Assembly: GCA_903835685.1 (NCBI GenBank)
Contig: CAILNX010000058.1
Location: forward strand, 34,276 to 98,275
Source of the DNA: an uncultured delta proteobacterium
GTDB lineage: Bacteria; Desulfobacterota; Desulfovibrionia; Desulfovibrionales; Desulfovibrionaceae
DNA: 64,000 nucleotides
Direction: 5' to 3'
The notes beneath the pieces are model-generated. The model worked only from the letters and a program-made list of their open reading frames with translations. It was not told the DNA's origin and made no database searches. The position numbers and the translations under genes are program-made. Below, in pieces: positions 24,635 through 34,291 of this stretch (position 1 is the stretch's first letter; each line of letters begins with the position of its first letter).

Positions 24635-27475
24635 ATGAGCGATTACAAGAAGACCCTGAAGCTGCCCCAGACCTCCTTTCCCATGAAGGCCGACCTGGCC
24701 CGGCGCGAGCCCGAGATGCTCAAGTTCTGGGGAGAAATCGGGGCCTATAAGGCCATGACCCAGGCCTCCACGGGCGAGACCTACGTGCTGCACGACGGCC
24801 CGCCCTATGCCAACGGCCACATCCATCTGGGCACGGCCCTGAACAAGATTCTGAAGGACATGGTGGTCAAGACCCGCAACTTCATGGGCCGTCCGGCCCA
24901 GTACGTGCCGGGCTGGGACTGCCACGGCCTGCCCATCGAGCACAAGGTGGCCCAGGAACTGAAAGCCAAGGGCAAGGTCCTGCCGCCGCTCATCGTGCGC
25001 AAGCTCTGCCGGGACTACGCCACCAAATTCGTGGACATCCAGCGCAAGGAGTTCAAGCGCCTGGGCGTGTTCGGCGACTGGGACAACCCCTACCTGACCA
25101 TGCGCCCGGCCTACGAGGCGACCACGGCCCGGGAGTTGGGCCGGTTCATGGAAAAAGACTCGGTGGTCCGGGGCAAGAAGCCCATCCACTGGTGCTGCTC
25201 CTGCAAGACCGCCCTGGCCGAGGCCGAGGTGGAGTACGAGGACCACACCTCGCCCTCCATTTACGTGCGCTTCCCCCTGGCCGACACCAAACTTCTGGAT
25301 CTTCTCCCGGCCGAAGTGCGCAGTGGCGTGGACCTGGCCAAGACCTTCATCGTCATCTGGACCACCACGCCCTGGACCATCCCGGACAACATGGCCGTGG
25401 CCGTGCATCCCGAGTTCGAATACGCCCTGGTTCAGGCCGGGGACTCTTTCTACATCCTGGCCAAGCGCCTGGCGGCCGTGTGCGCCGAGACCTTTGGTTG
25501 GGAGTCGCACACAATCCTGGCTGACCTCGAAGGCGCGAGCCTGGAAGGCCTGAAGGCCAAGCATCCCATCTACGACCGCCCCTCCCCGGTGGTCCTGGCC
25601 GACTACGTGACCCTGGACTCGGGCACGGGCTGCGTGCACACCGCGCCGGGCCACGGCCGGGAGGACTTCGACACCGGGAACCGCTACGGCCTGGAGATCC
25701 TCTCGCCCATGGACGACGAGGGCCGCTTTTTCGCCGATGTTGAGTATTTCGCCGGGCTCACGGTGTTCGAGGCCAATCCCAAGGTCATCGAGAAGCTCAC
25801 GGAAATGGGCGCGCTCCTGGCCAAGGCCAAGATATCCCACTCCTACCCGCACTGCTGGCGCTGCAAGGAGCCGGTCATCTTCCGGGCCACCACCCAGTGG
25901 TTCATCGCCATGGACCGGAACGACCTGCGGGCCAAGACCCTTGAAGCCATCAACACCAAGGTGGAGTGGATTCCGGCCTGGGGCCGGGAGCGCATCCATC
26001 AGATGATTGAACACCGGCCGGACTGGTGCATCTCCCGCCAGCGCACCTGGGGCGTGCCCATCGTGGCCCTGGTGTGCAAGGACTGCGACGAGTCCTGGTT
26101 TGACCCCAAATGGGTCATGGCCGTGGTGGATCGCTTCGAGACCCACGAGCGCGGCTGCGACTGGTGGTTCGAGGCCGAGATGGAGGCGCTCTACGCGCTC
26201 ACGGCGGACGGCAAGGCCCCGGTCTGCCCGCGTTGCGGCGGGTCCCATTGGCAAAAAGAGGACGACATCCTGGACGTGTGGTTCGACTCGGGCACCAGCT
26301 TCGCGGCCGTGCTGGAACAGCGTCCCGAGCTGTCCTGTCCGGCGGACCTCTATCTGGAAGGCTCGGACCAGCACCGGGGCTGGTTCCACAGCTCGCTTCT
26401 GGCCAGCATGGGCACGCGCGGGGTCCCACCCTATCGCACGGTGCTCACCCACGGCTACGTGGTGGACGGCCAGGGCCGCAAGATGTCCAAATCCATCGGC
26501 AATGTGGTGGCCCCCCAGGAGATCATCGACCGCTACGGGGCCGAGGTTTTGCGTTTGTGGGTCTCGGGCGTGGATTATCAGGAGGACGTGCGCATCTCCG
26601 AGGAGATACTCTCCCGCCTGGTGGACGCCTATCGCCGCATCCGCAACACCTGCCGGTTCCTCCTGGGCAATCTGTACGATTTCGACCCGGCCGCGCACAG
26701 CGTGGCCCAGGCCGACCTCCTGCCGCTGGACCGCTACGCCCTGTCCCTGGTGCGCGAGCGGCACACGGCCATCTGGAAGGCCTACGAGCGCTTCGAGTTC
26801 CACAAGGTCTCCCACTCCCTGCACAACCTGTGCATCACGGACCTCTCGGCCTTCTACCTGGACATCGTGAAAGACCGGCTCTACGTGGCTGGCGAGAACA
26901 GCCTGGAGCGCCGCTCGGCCCAGACCGTGCTGCACCAGGTGCTCCTCATCATGCTCCAGGACATGGCCCCGATCTTGAGCTTCACGGCCGAGGAGGCCTT
27001 CCAGGCCCTGCCCGAAGCCGCCCGGCCCAAGGTCCCGACCATCTTCGCCCTGCGTCTGCCCTTGGAAGAGGCCCCGGTCCTGTCCGAGGCCGAGGCCGCC
27101 CGCTGGGCCTTTCTCTCGGTCCTGCGCGCGGAAACGACCAAGGCCATCGAGCCCCTGCGCAAGGAGGGCAAGATCGGCCATTCCCTGGACACCCATCTGC
27201 ACTTTTACGCCGACGAGGAGTCCCGGGCCGCGCTCAGCGCTCCGGGCCTGGACCTGCTGGAGCTGTTCATCGTGTCCAAGGTCAGCGTGTCGCCGCTCAC
27301 TTCAGCCCCGGCCGAGTCCGTGGCTGCCGAGGGCCTCTCCGGGGTGCGCTTGACCGTGACCTCGGCCCCGGGGGCCAAATGCGGCCGCTGCTGGCGCTAT
27401 GACGAGAATCTGGGCACGGACCCGGAGCATGCGGACGCCTGCCCGCGCTGCACGGAAGTGCTTCGTGGGGCTTAA
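24635..27475 (+). CDS. ileS: Isoleucyl-tRNA synthetase
   Basis: 946 residues. The class I signature is [11 protein letters not shown] (HIGH at about 62-65) and the second is KMSKS at 616-620. An editing domain lies between them and a C-terminal zinc finger has CGRCWRY and CPRC. The start at 24635 ([11 protein letters not shown]) has AAGGA upstream. The frame is open further upstream but without a start signal. No T-box leader is visible. lspA overlaps its end by 11 bases, the classical ileS-lspA pairing. Confidence 0.97.
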   Translation: MSDYKKTLKLPQTSFPMKADLARREPEMLKFWGEIGAYKAMTQASTGETYVLHDGPPYANGHIHLGTALNKILKDMVVKTRNFMGRPAQYVPGWDCHGLPIEHKVAQELKAKGKVLPPLIVRKLCRDYATKFVDIQRKEFKRLGVFGDWDNPYLTMRPAYEATTARELGRFMEKDSVVRGKKPIHWCCSCKTALAEAEVEYEDHTSPSIYVRFPLADTKLLDLLPAEVRSGVDLAKTFIVIWTTTPWTIPDNMAVAVHPEFEYALVQAGDSFYILAKRLAAVCAETFGWESHTILADLEGASLEGLKAKHPIYDRPSPVVLADYVTLDSGTGCVHTAPGHGREDFDTGNRYGLEILSPMDDEGRFFADVEYFAGLTVFEANPKVIEKLTEMGALLAKAKISHSYPHCWRCKEPVIFRATTQWFIAMDRNDLRAKTLEAINTKVEWIPAWGRERIHQMIEHRPDWCISRQRTWGVPIVALVCKDCDESWFDPKWVMAVVDRFETHERGCDWWFEAEMEALYALTADGKAPVCPRCGGSHWQKEDDILDVWFDSGTSFAAVLEQRPELSCPADLYLEGSDQHRGWFHSSLLASMGTRGVPPYRTVLTHGYVVDGQGRKMSKSIGNVVAPQEIIDRYGAEVLRLWVSGVDYQEDVRISEEILSRLVDAYRRIRNTCRFLLGNLYDFDPAAHSVAQADLLPLDRYALSLVRERHTAIWKAYERFEFHKVSHSLHNLCITDLSAFYLDIVKDRLYVAGENSLERRSAQTVLHQVLLIMLQDMAPILSFTAEEAFQALPEAARPKVPTIFALRLPLEEAPVLSEAEAARWAFLSVLRAETTKAIEPLRKEGKIGHSLDTHLHFYADEESRAALSAPGLDLLELFIVSKVSVSPLTSAPAESVAAEGLSGVRLTVTSAPGAKCGRCWRYDENLGTDPEHADACPRCTEVLRGA

Positions 27476-27971
27476 AGGCGACTGCCGCTTCCGGGCGGCC
27501 GGGATTCTGGCCATCCTGGTCCTGATCCTGGACCAGGCCAGCAAATGGCAGGTGGCCAAGAGCCTGGCCCTGTGGTCCGTGACCCCGGTCATCCCGGGGT
27601 TCTTCAACCTGTCCCACATCGTGAACCGGGGCGCGGCCTTTGGCTTCCTGAACCGGGCCGACAGCTCCTGGCAGGTGTGGTTCTTCGTGGCCGCCTCAGT
27701 GGTGGCCCTGGCCATCATCCTGAAAATCCTGGCCAGCACCGGCCCGAATGACCGAGTCCTGCGCCTGTCCCTGGGCCTCATCCTGGGCGGGGCCTTGGGC
27801 AACCTGGCCGACCGGGTGCGCCTGGGCCAGGTGGTGGATTTCCTGGACTTCTACCTGGGCTCGTCCCATTACCCGGCCTTCAACGTGGCGGACATCGGCA
27901 TCACCCTGGGCGCTGTCGGCCTGGCCGTGTCCCTGCTACGGAAAAAAGATCATGTGTCCGGTCCTCTTTGA
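27465..27971 (+). CDS. lspA: Lipoprotein signal peptidase (signal peptidase II)
   Basis: 168 residues with four membrane helices. The catalytic aspartates lie in [18 protein letters not shown] and [11 protein letters not shown]. It removes signal peptides from prolipoproteins at the inner membrane. The chosen start is GTG 27465, preceded by GGAAG and overlapping ileS by 11 bases; an ATG lies 22 codons upstream. It is followed immediately by lgt, which carries out the preceding step of lipoprotein maturation. Confidence 0.93.
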   Translation: MGLKGDCRFRAAGILAILVLILDQASKWQVAKSLALWSVTPVIPGFFNLSHIVNRGAAFGFLNRADSSWQVWFFVAASVVALAIILKILASTGPNDRVLRLSLGLILGGALGNLADRVRLGQVVDFLDFYLGSSHYPAFNVADIGITLGAVGLAVSLLRKKDHVSGPL

Positions 27972-28713
27972 ACTCGGCCCTCTGACCGTCCACGCCTACG
28001 GGGTGTTCGTGGCCGCCGGGTACCTTCTGGCCCTGGGCTGGACCCTGGCCGAGGCCCGGCGGCTGGGCCTGGACCAGGGAAAAGTCCCGGACCTGGGCCT
28101 GTGGGTGCTTCTGGGCGGGTTCCTGGGGGCCAGGCTCCTGTACGTGGCCATCCATCCCCTGTATTTTTGGGCCCACCCCCTGGAGATCGTCATGGTCTGG
28201 AAGGGCGGGCTGGTCCTTTTCGGCGGGGTCCTTTCGGGCGCTTTACTTGGGCTCGTCTTCATGCGAAAAATGGGCCTGCCGTTGCGGCCCTGGCTGGACG
28301 CCCTGGCCCCTGGCCTGGTCCTGGGCCAGGGCGTGGGGCGGCTGGGCTGCCTGTCGGCCGGGTGCTGCTACGGTGAGACCACGGACCTGCCCTGGGGCCT
28401 GGTCTTTACGGACCCGGACAGCCTGGCCCGGCCCCTGGGCCTGGCCCTGCATCCGACCCAGGCCTATCACGCGGCCTCAGATCTGGCGGTTTTCGCCCTG
28501 TTGGTGGCCGTGCGGTCCAGGGTCAAGGTGCCCGGCCGGCTCATGGGCCTGGGCCTTTTCCTGTCCGCTGCCTTTCGTCTGCTGATCGAGTGCTTCCGGG
28601 CCGATTTCCGGGGAGAGCTTGGCCCGTTCACCGTGACCCAGGTCCTGGCCCTGGGGATTCTTGGGCTTGGGGCCGGACTCCTGGTCCATAAGCCGAAGGA
28701 AAAGAAGGCATGA
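27952..28713 (+). CDS. lgt: Prolipoprotein diacylglyceryl transferase
   Basis: 253 residues with about seven membrane helices. GQGVGRLGCLSAGCCYG holds the conserved arginine region, and HPTQAYHA follows. It attaches diacylglycerol to the lipobox cysteine. It overlaps lspA by 20 bases and the next gene by 4. Several lipoproteins encoded in this window (MltA and the TPR lipoproteins) would be its substrates. Confidence 0.93.
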   Translation: MCPVLFELGPLTVHAYGVFVAAGYLLALGWTLAEARRLGLDQGKVPDLGLWVLLGGFLGARLLYVAIHPLYFWAHPLEIVMVWKGGLVLFGGVLSGALLGLVFMRKMGLPLRPWLDALAPGLVLGQGVGRLGCLSAGCCYGETTDLPWGLVFTDPDSLARPLGLALHPTQAYHAASDLAVFALLVAVRSRVKVPGRLMGLGLFLSAAFRLLIECFRADFRGELGPFTVTQVLALGILGLGAGLLVHKPKEKKA

Positions 28714-28937
28714 ATATTCTCGGGTATGTCATCTCCCCCATGGAGCTGGTCGGGTGCGGGATCCTGCTCCTGGTGTTCGTGAGCATCAGCTTTGCGGCCA
28801 TCTGGGACGCCTGGGGCCGGGAATTCCCCAGCCCCATGGAAAAGGTGGCCTGGGTCCAACTGGCCGTGCTCTTCCCCTTTGTGGGCGGGATCGGCTACTT
28901 CATTTTCGGAAAAAAAAGGGGGCGCAAGACATCATGA
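28710..28937 (+). CDS. Small two-helix membrane protein (PLD nuclease N-terminal-like)
   Basis: 75 residues with two membrane segments (about 12-31 and 49-66) and a basic tail. The layout matches the small PLDc_N membrane-anchor family found without a catalytic domain. It overlaps lgt and the downstream lipoprotein gene by 4 bases each, so all are translated from one message. Function unknown. Confidence 0.75.
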   Translation: MNILGYVISPMELVGCGILLLVFVSISFAAIWDAWGREFPSPMEKVAWVQLAVLFPFVGGIGYFIFGKKRGRKTS

Positions 28938-29866
28938 ACAGCACCACCACTTCCTCACGTCGTATTCCGGCCCTGGTCCTGATCCTGGCCGCCTTGGCCG
29001 CCTTGACCGCCTTGACTATGTCCGGATGCGCCAGCAAGGGCGATTTCGAGGCCCTGCAGCGCCAGGTGCGCGCCAACCGGGTGGAGACCGACCACCGGCT
29101 CACGGACATGGACCAGCGCCTGGGCGAGAAGGTGGAGCCGGTGCAGGCCCGCCAGGCCGAGTCCTGGGCCGAGGTGGAGCAGATGAAGACCCGCCTGGGT
29201 CAGCTCCAGAACCAGGTGGACGGCGTCAGCGCCGCCCAGCAGAGCACCAAGGCCGTGAACCTCCCGGAAATGTCCCGCCAGATCGAGGCCATGCGCCTGG
29301 CGCTCAGCTCCCAACTGGGCATTGACATCGCCGCTCCGGAAACCCCCGAGGGCGGCGCGGCCAAGGCGGCCATCGCCACGGACCAGAAGACCGCGGCGTT
29401 CACGCCAGCGGCCCCGGCCCAGACAGCGCCCATGGCTCCGGCAGCTTCGGCGGCCCAGGCGGCTCAGACCTCGGCCAAGGCCGATTCCGGGGACGCAGCC
29501 CAGACCCTCTACGACCGCGCCCTGGAGGCCTTCAAGAACAAGAAGTACGACGAGTCCCAGAGCTTTTTCGAGGAGTTCTACACCTCCTTCCCCAAGCATC
29601 CCAACGTGTCCAGCGCCATGTTCTGGCGGGGCGAGGCCTTTTATCAGATGGGCCGCTTTTCCGAGGCCGCCCTGGAATACGAGAACGTGAAGAGCAAGTT
29701 CCCCAAGAGCAACAAGTACCAGTCGGCCATGCTCAAGCAGGGCATGAGCCTGTACAAGATGAACCAGAAGGACGCCGGGAAGTTCGTGCTCGATGACTTG
29801 ATCAAGAGGTTTCCGGACTCGCCCGAAGCCAAGCGGGCCAAGTCCTTCATACAGAACCCCAGCTAG
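28934..29866 (+). CDS. CpoB/YbgF-like TPR lipoprotein
   Basis: 310 residues. The lipoprotein signal ends in MSGC. A coiled-coil region (about 38-110) precedes an Ala/Pro-rich linker and a C-terminal TPR domain (about 185-310) of the YbgF type (TLYDRALEAFKNKKYDESQ). In proteobacteria CpoB couples Tol-Pal with peptidoglycan synthesis at the septum. No tol or pal genes are adjacent here, so the assignment rests on architecture alone. Confidence 0.8.
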   Translation: MNSTTTSSRRIPALVLILAALAALTALTMSGCASKGDFEALQRQVRANRVETDHRLTDMDQRLGEKVEPVQARQAESWAEVEQMKTRLGQLQNQVDGVSAAQQSTKAVNLPEMSRQIEAMRLALSSQLGIDIAAPETPEGGAAKAAIATDQKTAAFTPAAPAQTAPMAPAASAAQAAQTSAKADSGDAAQTLYDRALEAFKNKKYDESQSFFEEFYTSFPKHPNVSSAMFWRGEAFYQMGRFSEAALEYENVKSKFPKSNKYQSAMLKQGMSLYKMNQKDAGKFVLDDLIKRFPDSPEAKRAKSFIQNPS

Positions 29867-29898
29867 GGAAATCGCCGATCAATTCCGACGGAGGCGCA

Positions 29899-30384
29899 AT
29901 GAACGACATCGTCAAGGGTTTCCGCAAGATCGTGTTTCTGAGCTTTCCCCCGGAGGTCTCCGGCCGTCCGGTGGTCTGCAACCTGGCCAAGCTGTTCGAT
30001 TTGAGCTTCAATATCCTGAAAGCCCAGATCAATCCCCGCCAGGACGGGGCCTTGACCCTGGAGATCATGGGCCTGGAGGAGAATTTCCAGCGCGCCCAGG
30101 GCTACCTCAAGGAGAATGGGGTCAAGATCTCCTCCATCGCCCAGCGCATCTTTCGGGACGAGGAGACCTGCGTGCATTGCGGGGTGTGCACGGCCATGTG
30201 CCCCACCCACGCCCTGTCCCTGGACCGGGCCAGCCGCCAAGTGCTCTTTGAGGTGGACAAATGCTCGGCCTGCGGACTGTGCACCCGCATCTGCCCCATG
30301 CACGCCATGAACGTGGAGTTGGACGAGAACAGCCTGCTGGAACTGCCCCGGCGCAGGCGGCCGAGCCCCACGGAGCGGGTATGA
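29899..30384 (+). CDS. NIL-domain ferredoxin (two 4Fe-4S clusters)
   Basis: 161 residues. An N-terminal NIL domain (about 8-80), a ligand-binding ferredoxin-like fold also found in methionine importers, is joined to two [4Fe-4S] motifs, CVHCGVCTAMCP and CSACGLCTRICP. In sulfate reducers and methanogens NIL-ferredoxins are linked to sulfur and homocysteine metabolism. The last codons overlap the cheZ start (ATGA), tying it to a chemotaxis gene. Confidence 0.9.
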   Translation: MNDIVKGFRKIVFLSFPPEVSGRPVVCNLAKLFDLSFNILKAQINPRQDGALTLEIMGLEENFQRAQGYLKENGVKISSIAQRIFRDEETCVHCGVCTAMCPTHALSLDRASRQVLFEVDKCSACGLCTRICPMHAMNVELDENSLLELPRRRRPSPTERV

Positions 30385-31112
30385 CCACCAACGACCAGCT
30401 CGTCCAGGAACTCATGGCCAAGGTCACCGAGCAGTTGACCGAAAGCCTGAAGGCCTCCATCCAGAAGGCCATCGAGAAGGAAATCTCCAAGAACCTGTCC
30501 AAGGCCTTGCTGGAAGGCGAGTTCTACCGGCGTATCAACGACGATCTCCAGGGGGGCCTCAAGGCCATCTACAAGGAGATCACCGACGTCAGAAAGGCCC
30601 AGGACCCCGTATCCATGAACGTGCCGGGCAATCCCAACGAACTGTTCACCGAGGCCTCGGACCAGTTGGACAAGATCCTCATCACCACGGAAAAGGCCAC
30701 GGTGGACATCATGGACATCGTGGAGAACCTCCAGGTCATGCAGGCCACCCTGGGCGAGATCGTCAAGGGCCTGGAGACCGGGGGCGTGAGCCGGGAGAAC
30801 CGCATCCATCTGGCCGAGATCAACGCCGGGCTGGGCGAGGACCTTCTGCGCATCATGACCACCCTGGGATTTCAGGACCTGACCGGCCAGCGCATCAAGC
30901 GCATTGTCACGGCCATCAAGCAGGTGGAAAAAATCGTGCTGGACCTGTACATGTCCACCGGGCTGATCATCAAGGCCCGGGAACACGAGCCGGAAAAGGA
31001 CCTGGAGCAGCTCAAGCAGGAGTCCCAGGTGAAGATGAGCGAACTCAAAGGCCCGGTCCTGGGCGTCGGGCAGAACGACGTGGACGATCTTTTGGCCAAT
31101 CTGGGGCTGTAA
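30381..31112 (+). CDS. cheZ: Chemotaxis phosphatase CheZ
   Basis: 243 residues, almost entirely helical. The catalytic stretch GFQDLTGQRIKRI contains the conserved QDLTGQ (165-170). The C-terminus GQNDVDDLLANLGL is the CheY-binding tail. CheZ removes phosphate from CheY-P. It is coupled to the NIL-ferredoxin gene and followed by a good terminator. Other che genes, apart from cheV at 51.7 kb, are outside the window. Confidence 0.92.
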   Translation: MTTNDQLVQELMAKVTEQLTESLKASIQKAIEKEISKNLSKALLEGEFYRRINDDLQGGLKAIYKEITDVRKAQDPVSMNVPGNPNELFTEASDQLDKILITTEKATVDIMDIVENLQVMQATLGEIVKGLETGGVSRENRIHLAEINAGLGEDLLRIMTTLGFQDLTGQRIKRIVTAIKQVEKIVLDLYMSTGLIIKAREHEPEKDLEQLKQESQVKMSELKGPVLGVGQNDVDDLLANLGL

Positions 31113-31155
31113 AAGACTGTTGGCCCAGGGCGTGGGCCGAAAAAAACGAAGAACG

Positions 31156-31186
31156 AGGGAGGGCTGCCAGGCCCTCCCTTTTTTTT
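31156..31186 (+). terminator. Rho-independent terminator after cheZ
   Basis: A 9-bp stem AGGGAGGGC/GCCCTCCCT with a 6-base loop is followed by eight T residues. It lies 44 bases past the cheZ stop and closes the 29.9-31.1 kb unit. Confidence 0.9.
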
Positions 31187-31229
31187 CGGGACCAGTGTCG
31201 CGTTCCTGAAATGCGATCCGTCAAAGATG

Positions 31230-31258
31230 AAGAATAAGAATAATTATTTCTTATTCTT
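31230..31258. repeat. AT-rich inverted repeat, copy B of a three-copy element
   Basis: Arms of 11 bases (31230-31240 and 31248-31258) are exact complements around TAATTAT. It lies between the cheZ terminator and the stop of the convergent RAM-domain gene. The core AATAATTATTTCT is shared with copies at 7.6 kb and 40.1 kb. Confidence 0.75.
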
Positions 31259-31297
31259 ACATATCAATGAAGCGTGCCGCCAATCGGGCACAACCCC

Positions 31298-31540
31298 CTA
31301 TGACGGGAAAACGCGGTAGGCGAACAGGGTCTCGGTGGAGCGGATGCCCTGCACTTTCAGCATCTTCTCGGTGACGATCTCGGCCAGGTGTTCGTTGTCC
31401 CGGGCCTGGATGAGCACCACCAGATCGAAGCGACCGCCCACGGAGTAGACCGTGAGGATGCCTTCCATTCCGGACAGCTTCTGGGCGATGATGTTCACGC
31501 TGTCGGGCTGCACGGTCATGAGGATGACGGCGTTGACCAT
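31298..31540 (-). CDS. Stand-alone Lrp/AsnC ligand-binding (RAM) domain protein
   Basis: 80 residues with only the RAM/ACT-like C-terminal domain of Lrp-family regulators (VYSVGGRFDLVVLIQARDNE) and no helix-turn-helix. Such proteins bind amino acids and may modify full-length Lrp proteins. The start at 31540 has GGAGGAA upstream. The open frame continues further back, but that part is not conserved in style. A full Lrp regulator is encoded at 58.3-58.8 kb. Confidence 0.87.
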   Translation of the reverse strand: MVNAVILMTVQPDSVNIIAQKLSGMEGILTVYSVGGRFDLVVLIQARDNEHLAEIVTEKMLKVQGIRSTETLFAYRVFPS

Positions 31541-31810
31541 GTTGTTCCTCCTTACATGATGGATGCCGCCCCGGAACTGGGATGGCCGCCTGTTCATAGC
31601 CAAAACCCCGGGGCGGGTCAAAGCCCTGGGCCGGGCGCGGCGGCTCGGGCCTGGGGCCGTTTCTTGCCACCTGGGCCGAAGATTCGGCGTAGACCCGCGC
31701 CGGGGGCTTGATATCCTGGCCGAATCAGGGATATGAAGCAATCTGGTCGAACCCCGGCCCAACCGTGGGACGGGGCGCGTCGCCGGAACGGTCGTTACAG
31801 GGGGGGGACA

Positions 31811-32221
31811 ATGGCGCTGGTACAATGGGACGGGACCCTGGCCGTGGGCGTGGAGGCCTTGGACGCCCAGCACAAGTATCTGTTTGCCATCATCAACAGC
31901 CTGCACGAGAAGTCGTGCACCCGCACGGACAAGGCCGCCCTCATGGAGACCCTGGACAGCCTGGACAACTACGTGCGCTTTCATTTCCGCACCGAGGAGG
32001 AACTCCTGGAACGCCACGGCTTTCCGGATCTGTTCCCGCACCAGCAGGCCCACGGGGTCTTCGAGCGCAAGGTCGAGGAGCTGAAAAGCCAGGCCGCCGG
32101 GCATTTCGACCCGGCCCTGCTGGCCGAGGCCCTGATTTTCCTGCTGGACTGGCTGGTGGCCCACATTCAGAAGGTCGATCTCAAGTACGCGCCGTTCCTG
32201 AAGAAGGCCGGGGAGAAATAG
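31811..32221 (+). CDS. Bacteriohemerythrin
   Basis: 136 residues, cytoplasmic. The full set of diiron ligands is present: His21, His58, Glu62, His77, His81, His118 and Asp123. Such proteins bind O2 reversibly and in anaerobes are thought to store, sense or scavenge it. The start follows a G-rich tract (seven G then ACA), which should act as ribosome site; an upstream in-frame ATG at 31733 is less likely. It stands just before the NAD biosynthesis genes, two of whose enzymes (NadA, NadB) are oxygen-relevant. Confidence 0.92.
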   Translation: MALVQWDGTLAVGVEALDAQHKYLFAIINSLHEKSCTRTDKAALMETLDSLDNYVRFHFRTEEELLERHGFPDLFPHQQAHGVFERKVEELKSQAAGHFDPALLAEALIFLLDWLVAHIQKVDLKYAPFLKKAGEK

Positions 32222-32344
32222 GCCTGGCGCCCCTGGCGCGTTCTTTTCATCACAAACCTTGACGAAGGCCAGTCCCCCCTTTACCCTCTGGCCACGAAAC
32301 ACCGCGCCGTCCGTCGGCCCCAACACCGCACCCCACGGATTCCC

Positions 32345-33247
32345 ATGTCAGACAGCCTGTTCGACTCCTTTTTCCGGGCCGAGGCCCGCATGTTTCTGCT
32401 CACCGCCATCAAGGTGGCTCTGGCCGAGGACGGCCCGGACCTGACCTCCCAGGCCCTGTTCGGGGAGGAGGACATCCTCTCGGCCCGGATCGTGGCCAAG
32501 GAAGAGGCCGTGGTGGCCGGGATGCCAATCATCCCCCTGGTCCTGGGGTTCGGAGGCGAGGCCCCCTGCCAGATTCAAGTTTTGGTGGAGGACGGGGAGC
32601 GGGTGGCTCCGGGCACGGTCCTGGCCCTGATCCAGGGTCCGGCCGCACGCCTGCTCAAGGCCGAGCGGGTCATCCTCAATTTTCTCTGCCACCTCTCGGG
32701 CGTGGCCACCCTGACCGCCCGCTACGTGGCCGCCCTGGCCGGAACCCGGACCCGCCTGCTGGACACCCGCAAGACCCTGCCTGGCCTGCGCTATCCCGAG
32801 AAATACGCGGTCCTGGTGGGCGGGGGCGTGAACCACCGGCTGAACCTGGTGGAGATGCTCATGCTCAAAGACAACCACATCGACCGGGCCGGGAGCATCA
32901 CCGAGGCCGTGGCCAAAGCCCGGGCGGCCTACTCCCCCTGTCCGCCCATCGAGGTGGAGTGCCGCACCCTGGACGAGGTGCGCGAGGCCGTGGCCGCGCG
33001 GCCCCAGCGCCTCATGCTGGACAACATGGACGAGGCGACCATGGCCCAGGCCCTGGCGCTCATCCCCAAGGGCCTGGAGACCGAGGCCAGCGGCAACGTC
33101 ACCTTGGAGACCATCGGCCGCATCGCGGCCCTGGGCGTGGACTTCGTGTCTGTGGGCCGGATCACCCATTCGGCTGCGTACGCGGACTTCAGCATGGACA
33201 TCTTGCGCTGGAGCGACGAGCCCGGCGATCTCACGGACGCCGCATGA
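32345..33247 (+). CDS. nadC: Nicotinate-nucleotide pyrophosphorylase (quinolinate phosphoribosyltransferase)
   Basis: 300 residues. DTRKTLPGLRYPEKYAVLVGGG is the family core, and LMLKDNHI and EVECRTLDE supply further active-site residues. It converts quinolinate and PRPP to nicotinate mononucleotide. First gene of a nadC-nadA-nadB operon; the nadA start overlaps its stop by 4 bases. Confidence 0.96.
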   Translation: MSDSLFDSFFRAEARMFLLTAIKVALAEDGPDLTSQALFGEEDILSARIVAKEEAVVAGMPIIPLVLGFGGEAPCQIQVLVEDGERVAPGTVLALIQGPAARLLKAERVILNFLCHLSGVATLTARYVAALAGTRTRLLDTRKTLPGLRYPEKYAVLVGGGVNHRLNLVEMLMLKDNHIDRAGSITEAVAKARAAYSPCPPIEVECRTLDEVREAVAARPQRLMLDNMDEATMAQALALIPKGLETEASGNVTLETIGRIAALGVDFVSVGRITHSAAYADFSMDILRWSDEPGDLTDAA

Positions 33248-34281
33248 ACCAAGACTCCTCCTCCCGCATCCAGGCCGCCCGCGCCCGGCTGGGCTCGGAC
33301 CTGACCATCCTGGCCCACCACTACCAGGCCGACGAGGTGGTCCGCCACGCGGACTTCGTGGGCGACTCCCTGGAATTGTCCCGCCGGGTGGCTGACCTGT
33401 CCTCCCGGCAGATCGTGTTCTGCGGGGTGTTTTTCATGGCCGAGACCGCGGCCATGCTCTGCCGCGAAGGCCAGGAGGTGCGCCTGCCCGTGGCCACGGC
33501 CAGTTGCGTCATGGCCGACGCCGCGCCCACGGCCCTGGTGGCCCGGGTGCTTGCGGCCCTGACCCGCACCGGGCGCAAGGTCATCCCCCTGGCCTACGTC
33601 AATTCCCAGGCCGGGGTGAAGGCCCTGTGCGGGGAGTACGGCGGGTCCGTGTGCACCTCGGCCAATGCCCGGGCCATGCTCAAATGGGCTTTTGCCCAGG
33701 GCGACGGGGTGCTCTTTCTGCCCGACCGCAACCTGGCTGTGAACACGGCCGAGGCCCTGGGCCTCCCCGAATCGCGCCGCCTGGTCCTGGACGTGCGCGG
33801 CCAGGGCGCGCATATCGATCCCGAGGCCTGCGCCACGGCCGACCTCCTGATCTGGCCCGGGACCTGCCCCATCCACCAGCGCTTCCAGTACAAGGCCGCG
33901 AATATCGCCGAGGCCCGCCGGGATTATCCGGGCGGGCTGATCGTGGTCCATCCCGAATGCCCGCCCGTGGTGATCCGGGCCGCTGACGCCGCAGGCTCCA
34001 CCTCCTTCATCATCCGCTACGTGGCCGAGGCCCCGGCGGGCTCGGTCATCCATATCGGCACCGAGGCCAGCCTGGTCCGGCGTCTGGCTGCCCAGTATGC
34101 GGGCGAGAAGACCGTGCTGCCCTTGGCGGTGAGCCTGTGCTCCAACATGCAAAAGACCACCGAGGCTGATCTGGCCGACACCCTGGACCACCCCGAAGAC
34201 CACCCGCCCACCCGGGTGGCCCCCGAGGTGGCTGCCCCGGCCCGGGAGGCCTTGACCCGCATGCTCCAGGTCCTGGCCTAA
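33244..34281 (+). CDS. nadA: Quinolinate synthase
   Basis: 345 residues. The three conserved cysteine regions for the [4Fe-4S] cluster can be placed at ATASCVMADA, WPGTCPIHQR and VHPECPPVV, with AHHYQADEV at the substrate end. It condenses iminoaspartate (from NadB) with dihydroxyacetone phosphate to give quinolinate. The cluster is oxygen-sensitive, consistent with an anaerobe. Confidence 0.95.
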   Translation: MNQDSSSRIQAARARLGSDLTILAHHYQADEVVRHADFVGDSLELSRRVADLSSRQIVFCGVFFMAETAAMLCREGQEVRLPVATASCVMADAAPTALVARVLAALTRTGRKVIPLAYVNSQAGVKALCGEYGGSVCTSANARAMLKWAFAQGDGVLFLPDRNLAVNTAEALGLPESRRLVLDVRGQGAHIDPEACATADLLIWPGTCPIHQRFQYKAANIAEARRDYPGGLIVVHPECPPVVIRAADAAGSTSFIIRYVAEAPAGSVIHIGTEASLVRRLAAQYAGEKTVLPLAVSLCSNMQKTTEADLADTLDHPEDHPPTRVAPEVAAPAREALTRMLQVLA

Positions 34282-34291
34282 AGGAGGGGGA

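Noticed and set aside
24437..27202. A 921-codon open frame on the minus strand
   Set aside because: It is the antisense of ileS; composition is low complexity and no family motif is seen, while ileS on the other strand has all synthetase signatures.
31541..31810. Promoter or regulatory site before the hemerythrin gene
   Set aside because: The gap has only weak sigma-70 or sigma-54 resemblance and no convincing repeat.
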